The position numbers were made by a program, and so were the translations under genes. DNA of 14,615 bases. Source: Pseudomonadota bacterium (lineage in GTDB: Bacteria > Pseudomonadota > Gammaproteobacteria > Burkholderiales > Burkholderiaceae_B). This document shows positions 5,454 through 12,529 of the stretch, one piece after another (the stretch's first letter is position 1; every line of letters begins with the position of its first letter). The notes under the pieces are model-generated. The model did no database searches. It was not told where the DNA came from and saw nothing but the letters and a program-made list of their open reading frames with translations. The stretch spans positions 1-14,615 of the forward strand of contig JAEWFK010000034.1 in assembly GCA_023388835.1 (NCBI GenBank), read 5' to 3'.

Positions 5454-8378
5454 ATGAACAAGCATACAGAGATCGTTTCCAGACTGTCGCACGGCCTCAT
5501 GCGCGGCGTGCTGCCCGGCATGCTGGTCGCTGCCACAGTCCTCCTGCCCGCGCAGGCCCGCGAAACTTCCCGCGCTCCGACGGCGGCGGCTGCAGCCACT
5601 GCGCCGGCAGCCGCAGCGGCTACGGCGAACACGACCGGCGCACCGCAAGCCGCCCGCGACCAGACGCCCGCCGCCCCCATCTTGCCGCAGGGCGTGGAAC
5701 AGGGCCCAAGCATCGAAGGAGTTACGGAATACCGCCTGGAGAACGGCTTGCGAGTCGTGCTGGCGCCTGATCCTTCCAAGGCCAACACCACGGTCAACAT
5801 GACCTACCTGGTAGGCTCCCGCCACGAAAACTACGGTCAAACCGGCATGGCTCACCTGTTGGAGCACATGCTGTTCCGCGGCACGCCCACCTTGCGCAAC
5901 GCGCTGGCCGAGTTCTCACGCCGGGGGCTTGCAGCCAACGGGACCACCAATCCCGATCGCACCAATTACTACGCGACCTTTGCCACCGATGCCGACACGC
6001 TTGCGTGGTACTTGCGCTGGCAGGCCGACGTCATGGTCAACGCGCTGATAGACGGCGATGATCTCCAGGCCGAAATGCCTGTAGTGCGCAACGAAATGGA
6101 GCGCGGTGAGAACAACCCCTTCCAGGTTCTCATGCAGCAGATGCAGGCGAGCGCTTTCCGCTGGCACAGCTATGGCAAGAGCACCATCGGGGCGCGTTCC
6201 GACGTCGAGAACGTGGACATCGGCCAGTTGCGCGCTTTCTATCACGAACACTATCAGCCTGACAACGCTGTACTCATCGTCTCCGGCAAATTCGACGTCG
6301 CCGATACCCTCGCCGTCATTGCTGACGCCTTCGGTCCCATCCCTCGACCCGACCGTACCTTGCCGCCCGAATACACCATTGAGCCCGTGCAGGACGGCGA
6401 ACGCGCCGTGACGCTGCGGCGCCAGGGCGGCACCCCGCTTGTCGCCGCGCTGTACCGCGCGCCGGCAGTCGCCAATCCCGATTTTTCCGCCCTGGAGCTT
6501 GGAGTGGACATCCTTTCCGACACCCCCTCCGGGCGCCTGTACCAACGCTTGGTGCGCGAAAATCTGGCAGCTGAAACCTTCGGCTTCAGCGCCACCATGC
6601 GCCAGCCAGGCTATGTTTTCTTCGGCGGCGTTCTGGAACCCGGCATGGACGAAGACAAGGCCCTGGCCGCCCTCACCCGTACGCTCGAAAGCGTGGGTAC
6701 CGAGCCTCTGCAGGAAGCCGACCTTGAACGCTCCCGCAACGAATGGCTGACAGGGTGGCAACGCGCGTATGCCAACCCTTCCAGCCTGGCCTCCGCCCTG
6801 TCGGAGGCTTCGTCGGAAGGCGACTGGCGCCTTTACTTCCTGCGCCGCGACCAAGTCGAAGCCGCGACGCTCGAAGACGTGCAGCGGGTGACCTCGTCCT
6901 GGCTCACCGCCAGCAATCGGACTTCCGGCCGTTATATTCCCACGCCGGCGCCGGTACGCGCCCCAACGACCACCGCGCCTGACATCGGCGCCCTGCTGGC
7001 CGACTATACGGGCCGGGACGTTTCCGCCGCCGTGGACGCCTTCGACGCCACACCGGCCAACATCGACCAATCCACTGAGCTCGATACCCTGAAGCTGCCC
7101 AACGGCGAGCTGAAAATGGCGCTCCTGCCCAAGCCCACCCGCGGTGATCGCGTGGAAGCCCGCCTGGTCGTGCGCTTCGGCGACGAAGAGGCCATGAAGG
7201 GGCAACGCAGCGTATCCGAGGCCGTGGCATCGTTGCTGCACCATGGCACCACCAAGATGAGCCGCCAGGAGATCCAGGACCGCTACAACGCCTTGCGCGC
7301 CTCGGTCGACGTCAACGGCGGAGGCAATACGGTCGTCGTTTCGATGTCGACAGTGAAAGAACACCTGCCTGCGCTCGTGGAAACGGTGCTGCACGTGCTG
7401 CGCGAAGCGAACTTCCCCGACGAGTCCATCGAGGAATATCGCAAGCAGATGAACACGGCCATCACCGACGCCGAATCCCAACCTGGCCCCCTGGCCTCGC
7501 GCACCCTCGCACGCCACGACAACCCCTGGCCCCACGACGACATCCGTTACACGCCGACGTTCGAGGAATGGCGCAGTGAGGTCCAGTCGCTGGATATCGC
7601 AGCGCTGCGCGGCTTCCATGAGCGCTTCTACGGCGCCAGACAGATCGAGTTCAGTGCCGTGGGAGCCTTCGACCCGGCTGCGGTAAGCGACTCGCTCAAG
7701 GCCTCCATCGAAGGCTGGAAACAGGCGCCGGCCTATACCCGCATTCCCGATCCTTACCGTGCAGTTCCGCCCGAAAAATTCCAGATCGACACGCCCGACA
7801 AGGCCAACGCAGTGCTTCTGTCCGCCATGCCGTTGAACCTGCAGGATACCGACCCCCGCTACCCTGCACTGGTGCTCGCCAACTATCTGTTGGGCGGCTC
7901 CGAGACTTCACGACTGTGGACGCGGGTCCGCGTGGAAGAAGGCTTGTCGTATACCGTGTATAGCAACGCCAGCGTTTCGTCGTACGAGCCCTCTGGAAGC
8001 TGGTCGCTTTATGCCATCCATGCCCCCGAGAACAGCCGCCGATTGGAACGAGTCATGGCGGAGGAACTGAAGCGCGCCCTTGAACATGGCTTCACAGAAG
8101 AAGAAGTTCAGGAGGGCATCCGTTCGCTGCTGAACTATCGCAAGCTGGGCCGCACCAACGACGGTGCATTGGCGACCGCGTGGCTGAACTATCTCGATCT
8201 GGGCCGCACATTTGCGTGGTCAGCGGAGCAAGACGAAAAGATCGCGGCCCTCACGGCCGAACAGGTCAATAGCACCTTGCGTGAATTGCTCAAGCCCGGC
8301 CTCTTCAGCACGGCGATCGCCGCCGATCAGGCCAAACAGAAGGACGCCGGCAAGAAAGAAAAGGCGGCGGCCGAGTAA
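5454..8378 (+). CDS. Secreted two-domain M16 (pitrilysin/insulinase) zinc metalloprotease
   Basis: A 974-residue periplasmic protease precursor. The start at 5454 is preferred over the in-frame ATG at 5403 because it has AAGGA just upstream and begins a good signal peptide, MNKHTEIVSRL to LLPAQA, cleaved near residue 35. An Ala/Pro/Thr-rich low-complexity linker follows (about 40-75). The first M16 domain holds the inverted zinc motif HLLEH (His134, Glu137, His138), with Glu214 in VVRNEMERGEN as the likely third zinc ligand. The second half (about 545-960) is a second M16 repeat in which the motif is replaced by SLLHH (593-597), so it is structural rather than catalytic, as is usual. The C terminus is Lys/Ala-rich. 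It lies 57 bp after the VWA gene on the same strand, so co-transcription is possible but not proven. The natural substrate is unknown. Confidence 0.92.
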   Translation: MNKHTEIVSRLSHGLMRGVLPGMLVAATVLLPAQARETSRAPTAAAAATAPAAAAATANTTGAPQAARDQTPAAPILPQGVEQGPSIEGVTEYRLENGLRVVLAPDPSKANTTVNMTYLVGSRHENYGQTGMAHLLEHMLFRGTPTLRNALAEFSRRGLAANGTTNPDRTNYYATFATDADTLAWYLRWQADVMVNALIDGDDLQAEMPVVRNEMERGENNPFQVLMQQMQASAFRWHSYGKSTIGARSDVENVDIGQLRAFYHEHYQPDNAVLIVSGKFDVADTLAVIADAFGPIPRPDRTLPPEYTIEPVQDGERAVTLRRQGGTPLVAALYRAPAVANPDFSALELGVDILSDTPSGRLYQRLVRENLAAETFGFSATMRQPGYVFFGGVLEPGMDEDKALAALTRTLESVGTEPLQEADLERSRNEWLTGWQRAYANPSSLASALSEASSEGDWRLYFLRRDQVEAATLEDVQRVTSSWLTASNRTSGRYIPTPAPVRAPTTTAPDIGALLADYTGRDVSAAVDAFDATPANIDQSTELDTLKLPNGELKMALLPKPTRGDRVEARLVVRFGDEEAMKGQRSVSEAVASLLHHGTTKMSRQEIQDRYNALRASVDVNGGGNTVVVSMSTVKEHLPALVETVLHVLREANFPDESIEEYRKQMNTAITDAESQPGPLASRTLARHDNPWPHDDIRYTPTFEEWRSEVQSLDIAALRGFHERFYGARQIEFSAVGAFDPAAVSDSLKASIEGWKQAPAYTRIPDPYRAVPPEKFQIDTPDKANAVLLSAMPLNLQDTDPRYPALVLANYLLGGSETSRLWTRVRVEEGLSYTVYSNASVSSYEPSGSWSLYAIHAPENSRRLERVMAEELKRALEHGFTEEEVQEGIRSLLNYRKLGRTNDGALATAWLNYLDLGRTFAWSAEQDEKIAALTAEQVNSTLRELLKPGLFSTAIAADQAKQKDAGKKEKAAAE

Positions 8379-8382
8379 GCCA

Positions 8383-8423
8383 CAGGCGCTTCGGCAGCGC
8401 GTTCAGCGTCGCCGAAGCGCCTG
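8383..8423 (+). terminator. Hairpin after the M16 protease gene
   Basis: caggcgcttcggc (8383-8395) and gccgaagcgcctg (8411-8423) form a perfect 13-bp stem with a 15-base loop, starting four bases after the protease stop codon. No T-run follows, so it is not a classical intrinsic terminator and may instead protect the transcript 3' end. A smaller hairpin, gctgtg/cacagc, follows at 8467-8486. Confidence 0.45.
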
Positions 8424-8493
8424 CAGCAAACGGACGCTCCGCCGTACCGCCCGCAGCAAAAATCCCGCTGTGCCGATGCTCACAGCACCCAGG

Positions 8494-8532
8494 AAAAACG
8501 CCCTGCCCGCTTTCAGCGTGGCAGGGCGTTTG
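8494..8532 (-). terminator. Intrinsic terminator of the dnaKJ transcript, possibly bidirectional
   Basis: aaacgccctgcc (8496-8507) pairs perfectly with ggcagggcgttt (8520-8531). The stem extends inward through cgct/agcg to a three-base loop with one bulge. Read on the minus strand, it ends in a GTTTTT run. It lies 24 bases after the dnaJ stop. On the plus strand only three T follow, so it may also stop transcription from the protease gene, less strongly. Confidence 0.85.
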
Positions 8533-8554
8533 AATTCGACCGTACGGCCCAGGC

Positions 8555-9685
8555 TCAAGAAAAGAAGTTCTTCACCCGGTCGCGCCAGGACTGACTATTC
8601 GGAGAATGCTTCTCCCCGCCCTGCTGCAATGAGGTCTCGAACTGGCGCAGGATTTTCTTCTGCTCCTCGTTCAATCGTACGGGCGTTTCCACCGACACGT
8701 GGCAATACAGGTCGCCTGGATAACTCGAACGCAGCCCGCGTATGCCCTTGCCGCGCAGACGGAAGGTCTTGCCGGTCTGCGTGCCTTCCGGAATGGTGAT
8801 CGCTCCACGACCTGTGAGCGTCGGGACTTCAAGCTCACCACCCAGCGCCGCCGTGGTGAAGGGTATGGTCAACTCGCAGTGCAGGTCGTCGCCATCGCGC
8901 TGGAAGATGCCATGCTGCTTCAGATGGATTTCGACATACAGGTCGCCCGGGGGTCCACCGTTGACGCCGGGTTCGCCGTTGCCGCCCGATCGGATGCGCA
9001 TGCCGTCATCGATGCCCGCAGGAATCTTCACCTGCAGTGTCTTGTTGCGGCGAATGCGGCCCACGCCGTCGCACGAAGTGCACGGATCGGTGATTTCCTT
9101 TCCAGTGCCGTGGCAGGTGGGACAGTTCTGCTGCACGCTGAAAAAGCCTTGCTGCATGCGTACGACACCGGCGCCTTCGCAAGTGTGACAGGTACGCGGC
9201 TGCGTGCCGGGCTTGGCACCGTTGCCATGGCAGACTTCGCAGGTTTCCCAACTGGGCACACGGATCTCGGTGTCGAAGCCATTGGCGGCCTGCTCAAGCG
9301 TGATGTCCAGCGTGTACTTCAGATCGGCTCCACGGTAGACCTGCGGTCCCCCACCGGGCCCGCGCCGGCCTGCGGCCCCGAAGATTTCCCCGAAGATGTC
9401 GCCAAACGCGTCCGCGAATCCCCCGGCTCCACCCATGCCCCCGCCCACCCCGGCATTGGGATCGACACCCGCATGGCCGAAGCGGTCATAGGCCGCCCGC
9501 TTCTGCTCGTCGGACAGCATCTCGTAAGCCTCTTTGGCTTCCTTGAACTTTTCCTCGGCTTCCTTGCTGTCCGGATTGCGGTCCGGATGGTACTTCATTG
9601 CCAGTTTCCGATAAGCTTTCTTCAGCTCATCGTCTGAGGCGTTCTTGGCGACCCCCAGTATCTCGTAATAATCGCGTTTTGCCAT
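8555..9685 (-). CDS. dnaJ: Chaperone DnaJ (Hsp40, type I)
   Basis: A 376-residue cytosolic co-chaperone that delivers unfolded substrates to DnaK and stimulates its ATPase. The J-domain spans residues 1-70, with the catalytic HPD at 33-35. The Gly/Phe-rich segment is at about 72-118. The zinc-finger region has all four CxxCxGxG repeats, with Cys pairs at 149/152, 166/169, 188/191 and 202/205. The C-terminal substrate-binding domains follow, and the length is normal for type I DnaJ. It starts 145 bp after dnaK on the same strand, and that spacer contains two hairpins and no sigma-32-like promoter that I can see, so expression probably depends on read-through from dnaK. No clear Shine-Dalgarno precedes the ATG. 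Confidence 0.98.
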   Translation of the reverse strand: MAKRDYYEILGVAKNASDDELKKAYRKLAMKYHPDRNPDSKEAEEKFKEAKEAYEMLSDEQKRAAYDRFGHAGVDPNAGVGGGMGGAGGFADAFGDIFGEIFGAAGRRGPGGGPQVYRGADLKYTLDITLEQAANGFDTEIRVPSWETCEVCHGNGAKPGTQPRTCHTCEGAGVVRMQQGFFSVQQNCPTCHGTGKEITDPCTSCDGVGRIRRNKTLQVKIPAGIDDGMRIRSGGNGEPGVNGGPPGDLYVEIHLKQHGIFQRDGDDLHCELTIPFTTAALGGELEVPTLTGRGAITIPEGTQTGKTFRLRGKGIRGLRSSYPGDLYCHVSVETPVRLNEEQKKILRQFETSLQQGGEKHSPNSQSWRDRVKNFFS

Positions 9686-9730
9686 GTGTTTGCTTGCGTC
9701 GGTGACGTGCTCCGTGTCTGAACGAGAACG

Positions 9731-9762
9731 CCCGATTTCCGGCTTGAAGGCCGAAAACCGGG
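9731..9762 (-). other. RNA hairpin in the dnaK-dnaJ spacer
   Basis: In the minus-strand transcript the first 13 and last 13 bases of this segment pair along their whole length, with two G-U wobbles and a six-base loop. On the plus strand the same two positions are A-C mismatches, so the stem is complete only in the dnaK-dnaJ mRNA. No U-run follows, so it looks like a processing or stability element, or a partial attenuator, rather than a full terminator. Confidence 0.55.
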
Positions 9763-9783
9763 CTACGAGGCGCTACAGGGAAA

Positions 9784-9812
9784 CCGACCGGTTCACCGCG
9801 TGACCGAGTCGG
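9784..9812 (-). other. Second hairpin, just after dnaK
   Basis: Outer arms ccgac (9784-9788) and gtcgg (9808-9812) enclose cggttcac and gtgaccg around a cgc loop, with one bulged base on each side. It begins 18 bases after the dnaK stop. Together with the hairpin at 9731-9762 it could set the ratio of dnaK to dnaJ message, but this is inferred from structure only. Confidence 0.4.
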
Positions 9813-9830
9813 CGCTTCCCCTCGCAGACG

Positions 9831-11744
9831 TTATTGATCGCGTTTGACTTCCTTGAAGTCGGCGTCGACGACGTCGTCGTCAGCGGGCTTGGACGGTGCT
9901 TCCTCAGCACCGGCCTGTGCCTGCATGTCTGCGTACATCTTCTCGCCCAGCTTCTGGGACGCGGCGCTCAGGGCTTCCGCCTTGGCGTCGATCTCTTCCT
10001 TCGTACCGGACTTCAGAACTTCTTCAAGCTCCTTGACGGCCGCTTCGATGGCTTCCTTCTCGGAGGCTTCGAGCTTGTCGCCATACTCAGCCAGCGACTT
10101 GTGAGTCGCGTGCACCAATGCATCGGCCTGGTTGCGGGCTTGGGCCAGCTCGGCGACGCGGTGATCTTCCTCGGCGTTGAGCTCGGCGTCCTTCACCATG
10201 CGTTCGATCTCGTCTTCGCTCAGACCGGAGTTCGCCTTGATGGTGATCTTGTTTTCCTTGCCGGTACCCTTGTCCTTCGCCGACACGTGCAGGATGCCGT
10301 TGGCGTCGATGTCGAAGGTCACCTCGATCTGAGGCACACCGCGAGATGCGGGCGGAATGCCTTCCAGGTTGAACTCGCCCAGCGCCTTGTTGGCGGTGGC
10401 GATCTCACGCTCGCCCTGATAGACCTTGATGGTCACGGCCGGCTGATTGTCGTCGGCAGTGGAGAACACCTGCGAGAACCGAGTGGGAATCGTGGTGTTC
10501 TTCTTGATCATCTTGGTCATCACGCCGCCCAGCGTTTCGATGCCCAGGGACAGCGGAGTGACGTCCAGCAGAAGGACGTCCTTGCGGTCGCCGGAAAGCA
10601 CGGAACCCTGGATGGCGGCACCGGCAGCCACGGCTTCGTCCGGATTGACGTCCTTGCGTGGCTCACGGCCGAAGAACTCCTTGACCTTTTCTTGGACCTT
10701 GGGCATGCGGCTCATGCCGCCCACCAGGATCACGTCATCGATGTCGCCCGCCTTGATGCCGGCGTCCTTGATGGCGATGCGGCAAGGCTCGATGGTGCGA
10801 TCGATCAGGTCTTCGACCAGTGCTTCGAGCTTGGCGCGTGTGACCTTCAGGGTCAGGTGCTTGGGCCCGCTGGCGTCGGCAGTGATGTAAGGCAGGTTGA
10901 TCTCGGTCTGCTGAGCAGAGGACAACTCGATCTTGGCCTTCTCGGCTGCTTCCTTCAGGCGCTGCAGGGCCAGGACATCCTTGGACAGATCGACACCGCT
11001 TTCCTTCTTGAATTCGGTGATGATGTAGTCGATGATGCGCTGATCGAAGTCTTCGCCGCCCAGGAAGGTGTCGCCGTTGGTGGAGAGCACTTCGAACTGC
11101 TTCTCGCCATCAAGGTCAGCGATCTCGATGATGGAGATGTCGAAGGTGCCGCCGCCCAGGTCATACACCGCAATCTTGCGGTCGCCCTTTTCGGATTTAT
11201 CCAGGCCAAAGGCCAGTGCGGCCGCCGTGGGCTCGTTGATGATGCGCTTGACTTCCAGACCGGCAATGCGCCCGGCATCCTTGGTGGCTTGGCGCTGGCT
11301 GTCGTTGAAGTAAGCGGGCACCGTGATCACGGCCTCGGTCACTTCCTCGCCCAGGTAGTCCTCGGCGGTCTTCTTCATCTTGCGCAGCACATCGGCCGAC
11401 ACCTGCGGAGCGGCCATCTTCTTGCCCTGGGCTTCCACCCACGCGTCACCGTTGTCTGCCTTGACGATCTTGTAGGGCATCAGTTCGATGTCCTTCTGGA
11501 CCGCCTTTTCGTCGAACTTGCGGCCGATCAGGCGCTTGACGGCAAACAGCGTGTTGGTCGGGTTGGTGACCGCCTGGCGCTTGGCCGGCGCGCCGACGAG
11601 GACTTCGCCGTCCGGCATGTAGGCGACGATGGAAGGCGTGGTACGGGTGCCTTCGGCGTTTTCGATAATCTTGACACTGCTGCCTTCCATGACGGAAACA
11701 CAGCTATTAGTGGTGCCAAGGTCGATACCAATGATTTTTCCCAT
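9831..11744 (-). CDS. dnaK: Chaperone DnaK (Hsp70)
   Basis: A 637-residue cytosolic Hsp70 that binds and releases hydrophobic peptide segments under ATP control, working with DnaJ and GrpE. The nucleotide-binding domain (1-385) shows DLGTTNS at 8-14, Lys70, DLGGGTFD at 195-202 (Thr200 matches E. coli Thr199) and VGGMSR at 341-346. The interdomain linker VLLLD is at 390-394. The substrate-binding domain and helical lid follow, ending in the acidic tail DDDVVDADFKEVKRDQ. The length is close to the E. coli protein. An AGGA Shine-Dalgarno lies nine bases before the ATG. It is 85 bp downstream of grpE and has its own sigma-32-type promoter overlapping the grpE stop. Confidence 0.99.
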   Translation of the reverse strand: MGKIIGIDLGTTNSCVSVMEGSSVKIIENAEGTRTTPSIVAYMPDGEVLVGAPAKRQAVTNPTNTLFAVKRLIGRKFDEKAVQKDIELMPYKIVKADNGDAWVEAQGKKMAAPQVSADVLRKMKKTAEDYLGEEVTEAVITVPAYFNDSQRQATKDAGRIAGLEVKRIINEPTAAALAFGLDKSEKGDRKIAVYDLGGGTFDISIIEIADLDGEKQFEVLSTNGDTFLGGEDFDQRIIDYIITEFKKESGVDLSKDVLALQRLKEAAEKAKIELSSAQQTEINLPYITADASGPKHLTLKVTRAKLEALVEDLIDRTIEPCRIAIKDAGIKAGDIDDVILVGGMSRMPKVQEKVKEFFGREPRKDVNPDEAVAAGAAIQGSVLSGDRKDVLLLDVTPLSLGIETLGGVMTKMIKKNTTIPTRFSQVFSTADDNQPAVTIKVYQGEREIATANKALGEFNLEGIPPASRGVPQIEVTFDIDANGILHVSAKDKGTGKENKITIKANSGLSEDEIERMVKDAELNAEEDHRVAELAQARNQADALVHATHKSLAEYGDKLEASEKEAIEAAVKELEEVLKSGTKEEIDAKAEALSAASQKLGEKMYADMQAQAGAEEAPSKPADDDVVDADFKEVKRDQ

Positions 11745-11806
11745 GATTGGTGATCCTGCGAAAAGTGTTGATTCGTGAATACGGCTGATGCTTACGGATG
11801 CTTGCT

Positions 11807-11834
11807 AATTGGGGTCGAGGCCGTGGTTTTCAAG
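11807..11834 (-). promoter_or_regulatory. Sigma-32 (RpoH) promoter of dnaK
   Basis: On the minus strand, CTTGAAA (11834-11828) is followed after 13 bases by CCCCAATT (11814-11807). It fits the RpoH consensus CTTGAAA / CCCCATNT with one mismatch. The predicted start is near 11800, giving a leader of about 56 bases. The grpE stop codon TGA (11832-11830) is part of the -35 element. The leader begins in a direct repeat, gatgctt, spaced 10 bp (11787 and 11797). Confidence 0.85.
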
Positions 11835-12447
11835 ACTGCCCTGCCGAAACCATCACCAACGCGGGCCGCAACACGCGTTCAGCAATCGTGTAACCCTTCT
11901 GCAGCACCTGCACGATGCAGCCGGCGGCTTGGTCGGACGGGACCGAAGAAATGGCCTGATGGAAGTGCGGGTCGAACTTGTCGCCAGGTGCCGGGGCGAC
12001 CTCGCGCATCTGGTTGCGTTCGAATGCGCCATTGAGCTGACGCAGCGTGGCTTCCACACCTTCCTTCCAGGCTTCGGCGGTCTGGTCGGTGAGAGCCAGG
12101 GCGGCCTCAAGGCTGTCGCGCACGGGAATGAGGCTCTCGGCAAAGGACTCGGTGCCGAACTTGCGCGCCTTGGCGACATCGTCCTGGGCGCGGCGGCGAA
12201 CATTCTCGACCTCTGCACGGGCGCGCAGCAATTCCTCGTGATAGCGCGCCACCTCTTCCTGGGCGGCGGAAAGCTTCACACCGAGGTCTTCTTCCGATGC
12301 TGCGCCGAACTGCACCAAGCCCTCGTCCTGCTCCGAATCGTCGGCCTGAGTACCAACGGTGTGTGCCTCGTTGATCTCGAGTTGCTCGGACGTGTCCGGT
12401 TTCTGGTTTTCCTGCTTGGGGTCCACAGGTTCCTGGGGTGCAGACAT
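11830..12447 (-). CDS. grpE: Nucleotide exchange factor GrpE
   Basis: A 205-residue cytosolic dimeric co-chaperone that releases ADP from DnaK. The first 50 or so residues are acidic and disordered-looking (Glu/Asp/Gln-rich). A long coiled-coil helix follows (about 52-100, with EEVARYHEELLRARAEVENVRRR). Then come the four-helix region and the C-terminal beta domain, with DKFDPHFHQAI near 156 and IVQVLQKGYTIAERVLRPALV near 178-198, the typical GrpE signature end. GGAG seven bases before the ATG supports the start. It lies 82 bp after hemH with a sigma-32-type promoter in between, and its stop codon is nested in the dnaK promoter. Confidence 0.98.
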   Translation of the reverse strand: MSAPQEPVDPKQENQKPDTSEQLEINEAHTVGTQADDSEQDEGLVQFGAASEEDLGVKLSAAQEEVARYHEELLRARAEVENVRRRAQDDVAKARKFGTESFAESLIPVRDSLEAALALTDQTAEAWKEGVEATLRQLNGAFERNQMREVAPAPGDKFDPHFHQAISSVPSDQAAGCIVQVLQKGYTIAERVLRPALVMVSAGQS

Positions 12448-12484
12448 AGATCTTCTCCACTGGCTGAAGTATGCAATTCTCGCC

Positions 12485-12512
12485 AGTTGGGGTCGCTTGT
12501 CCGTATTTCAAG
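12485..12512 (-). promoter_or_regulatory. Sigma-32 (RpoH) promoter of grpE
   Basis: On the minus strand, CTTGAAA (12512-12506) is followed after exactly 13 bases by CCCCAACT (12492-12485). This matches the RpoH consensus CTTGAAA / CCCCATNT with one mismatch. It starts 17 bases past the hemH stop codon. The predicted transcription start is near 12478, giving a leader of about 30 bases before the grpE ATG. This promoter lets the chaperone genes respond to heat apart from hrcA-hemH. Confidence 0.85.
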
Positions 12513-12529
12513 GGCATCCGGGCGGGTTT

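Noticed and set aside
5916..7619. 567-codon open frame on the minus strand inside the M16 gene
   Set aside because: It is a shadow of the protease coding frame, low in recognisable motifs. The plus-strand protein has clear catalytic residues and a signal peptide.
8699..9637. 312-codon plus-strand frame opposite dnaJ
   Set aside because: It is a shadow of dnaJ, whose J-domain and zinc repeats are all intact.
9834..11753. 639-codon open frame on the plus strand opposite dnaK
   Set aside because: Long antisense frames opposite dnaK are a known artefact of GC-rich codon use, once misannotated as NAD-specific glutamate dehydrogenase. It mirrors dnaK almost end to end and has no domain that I recognise.
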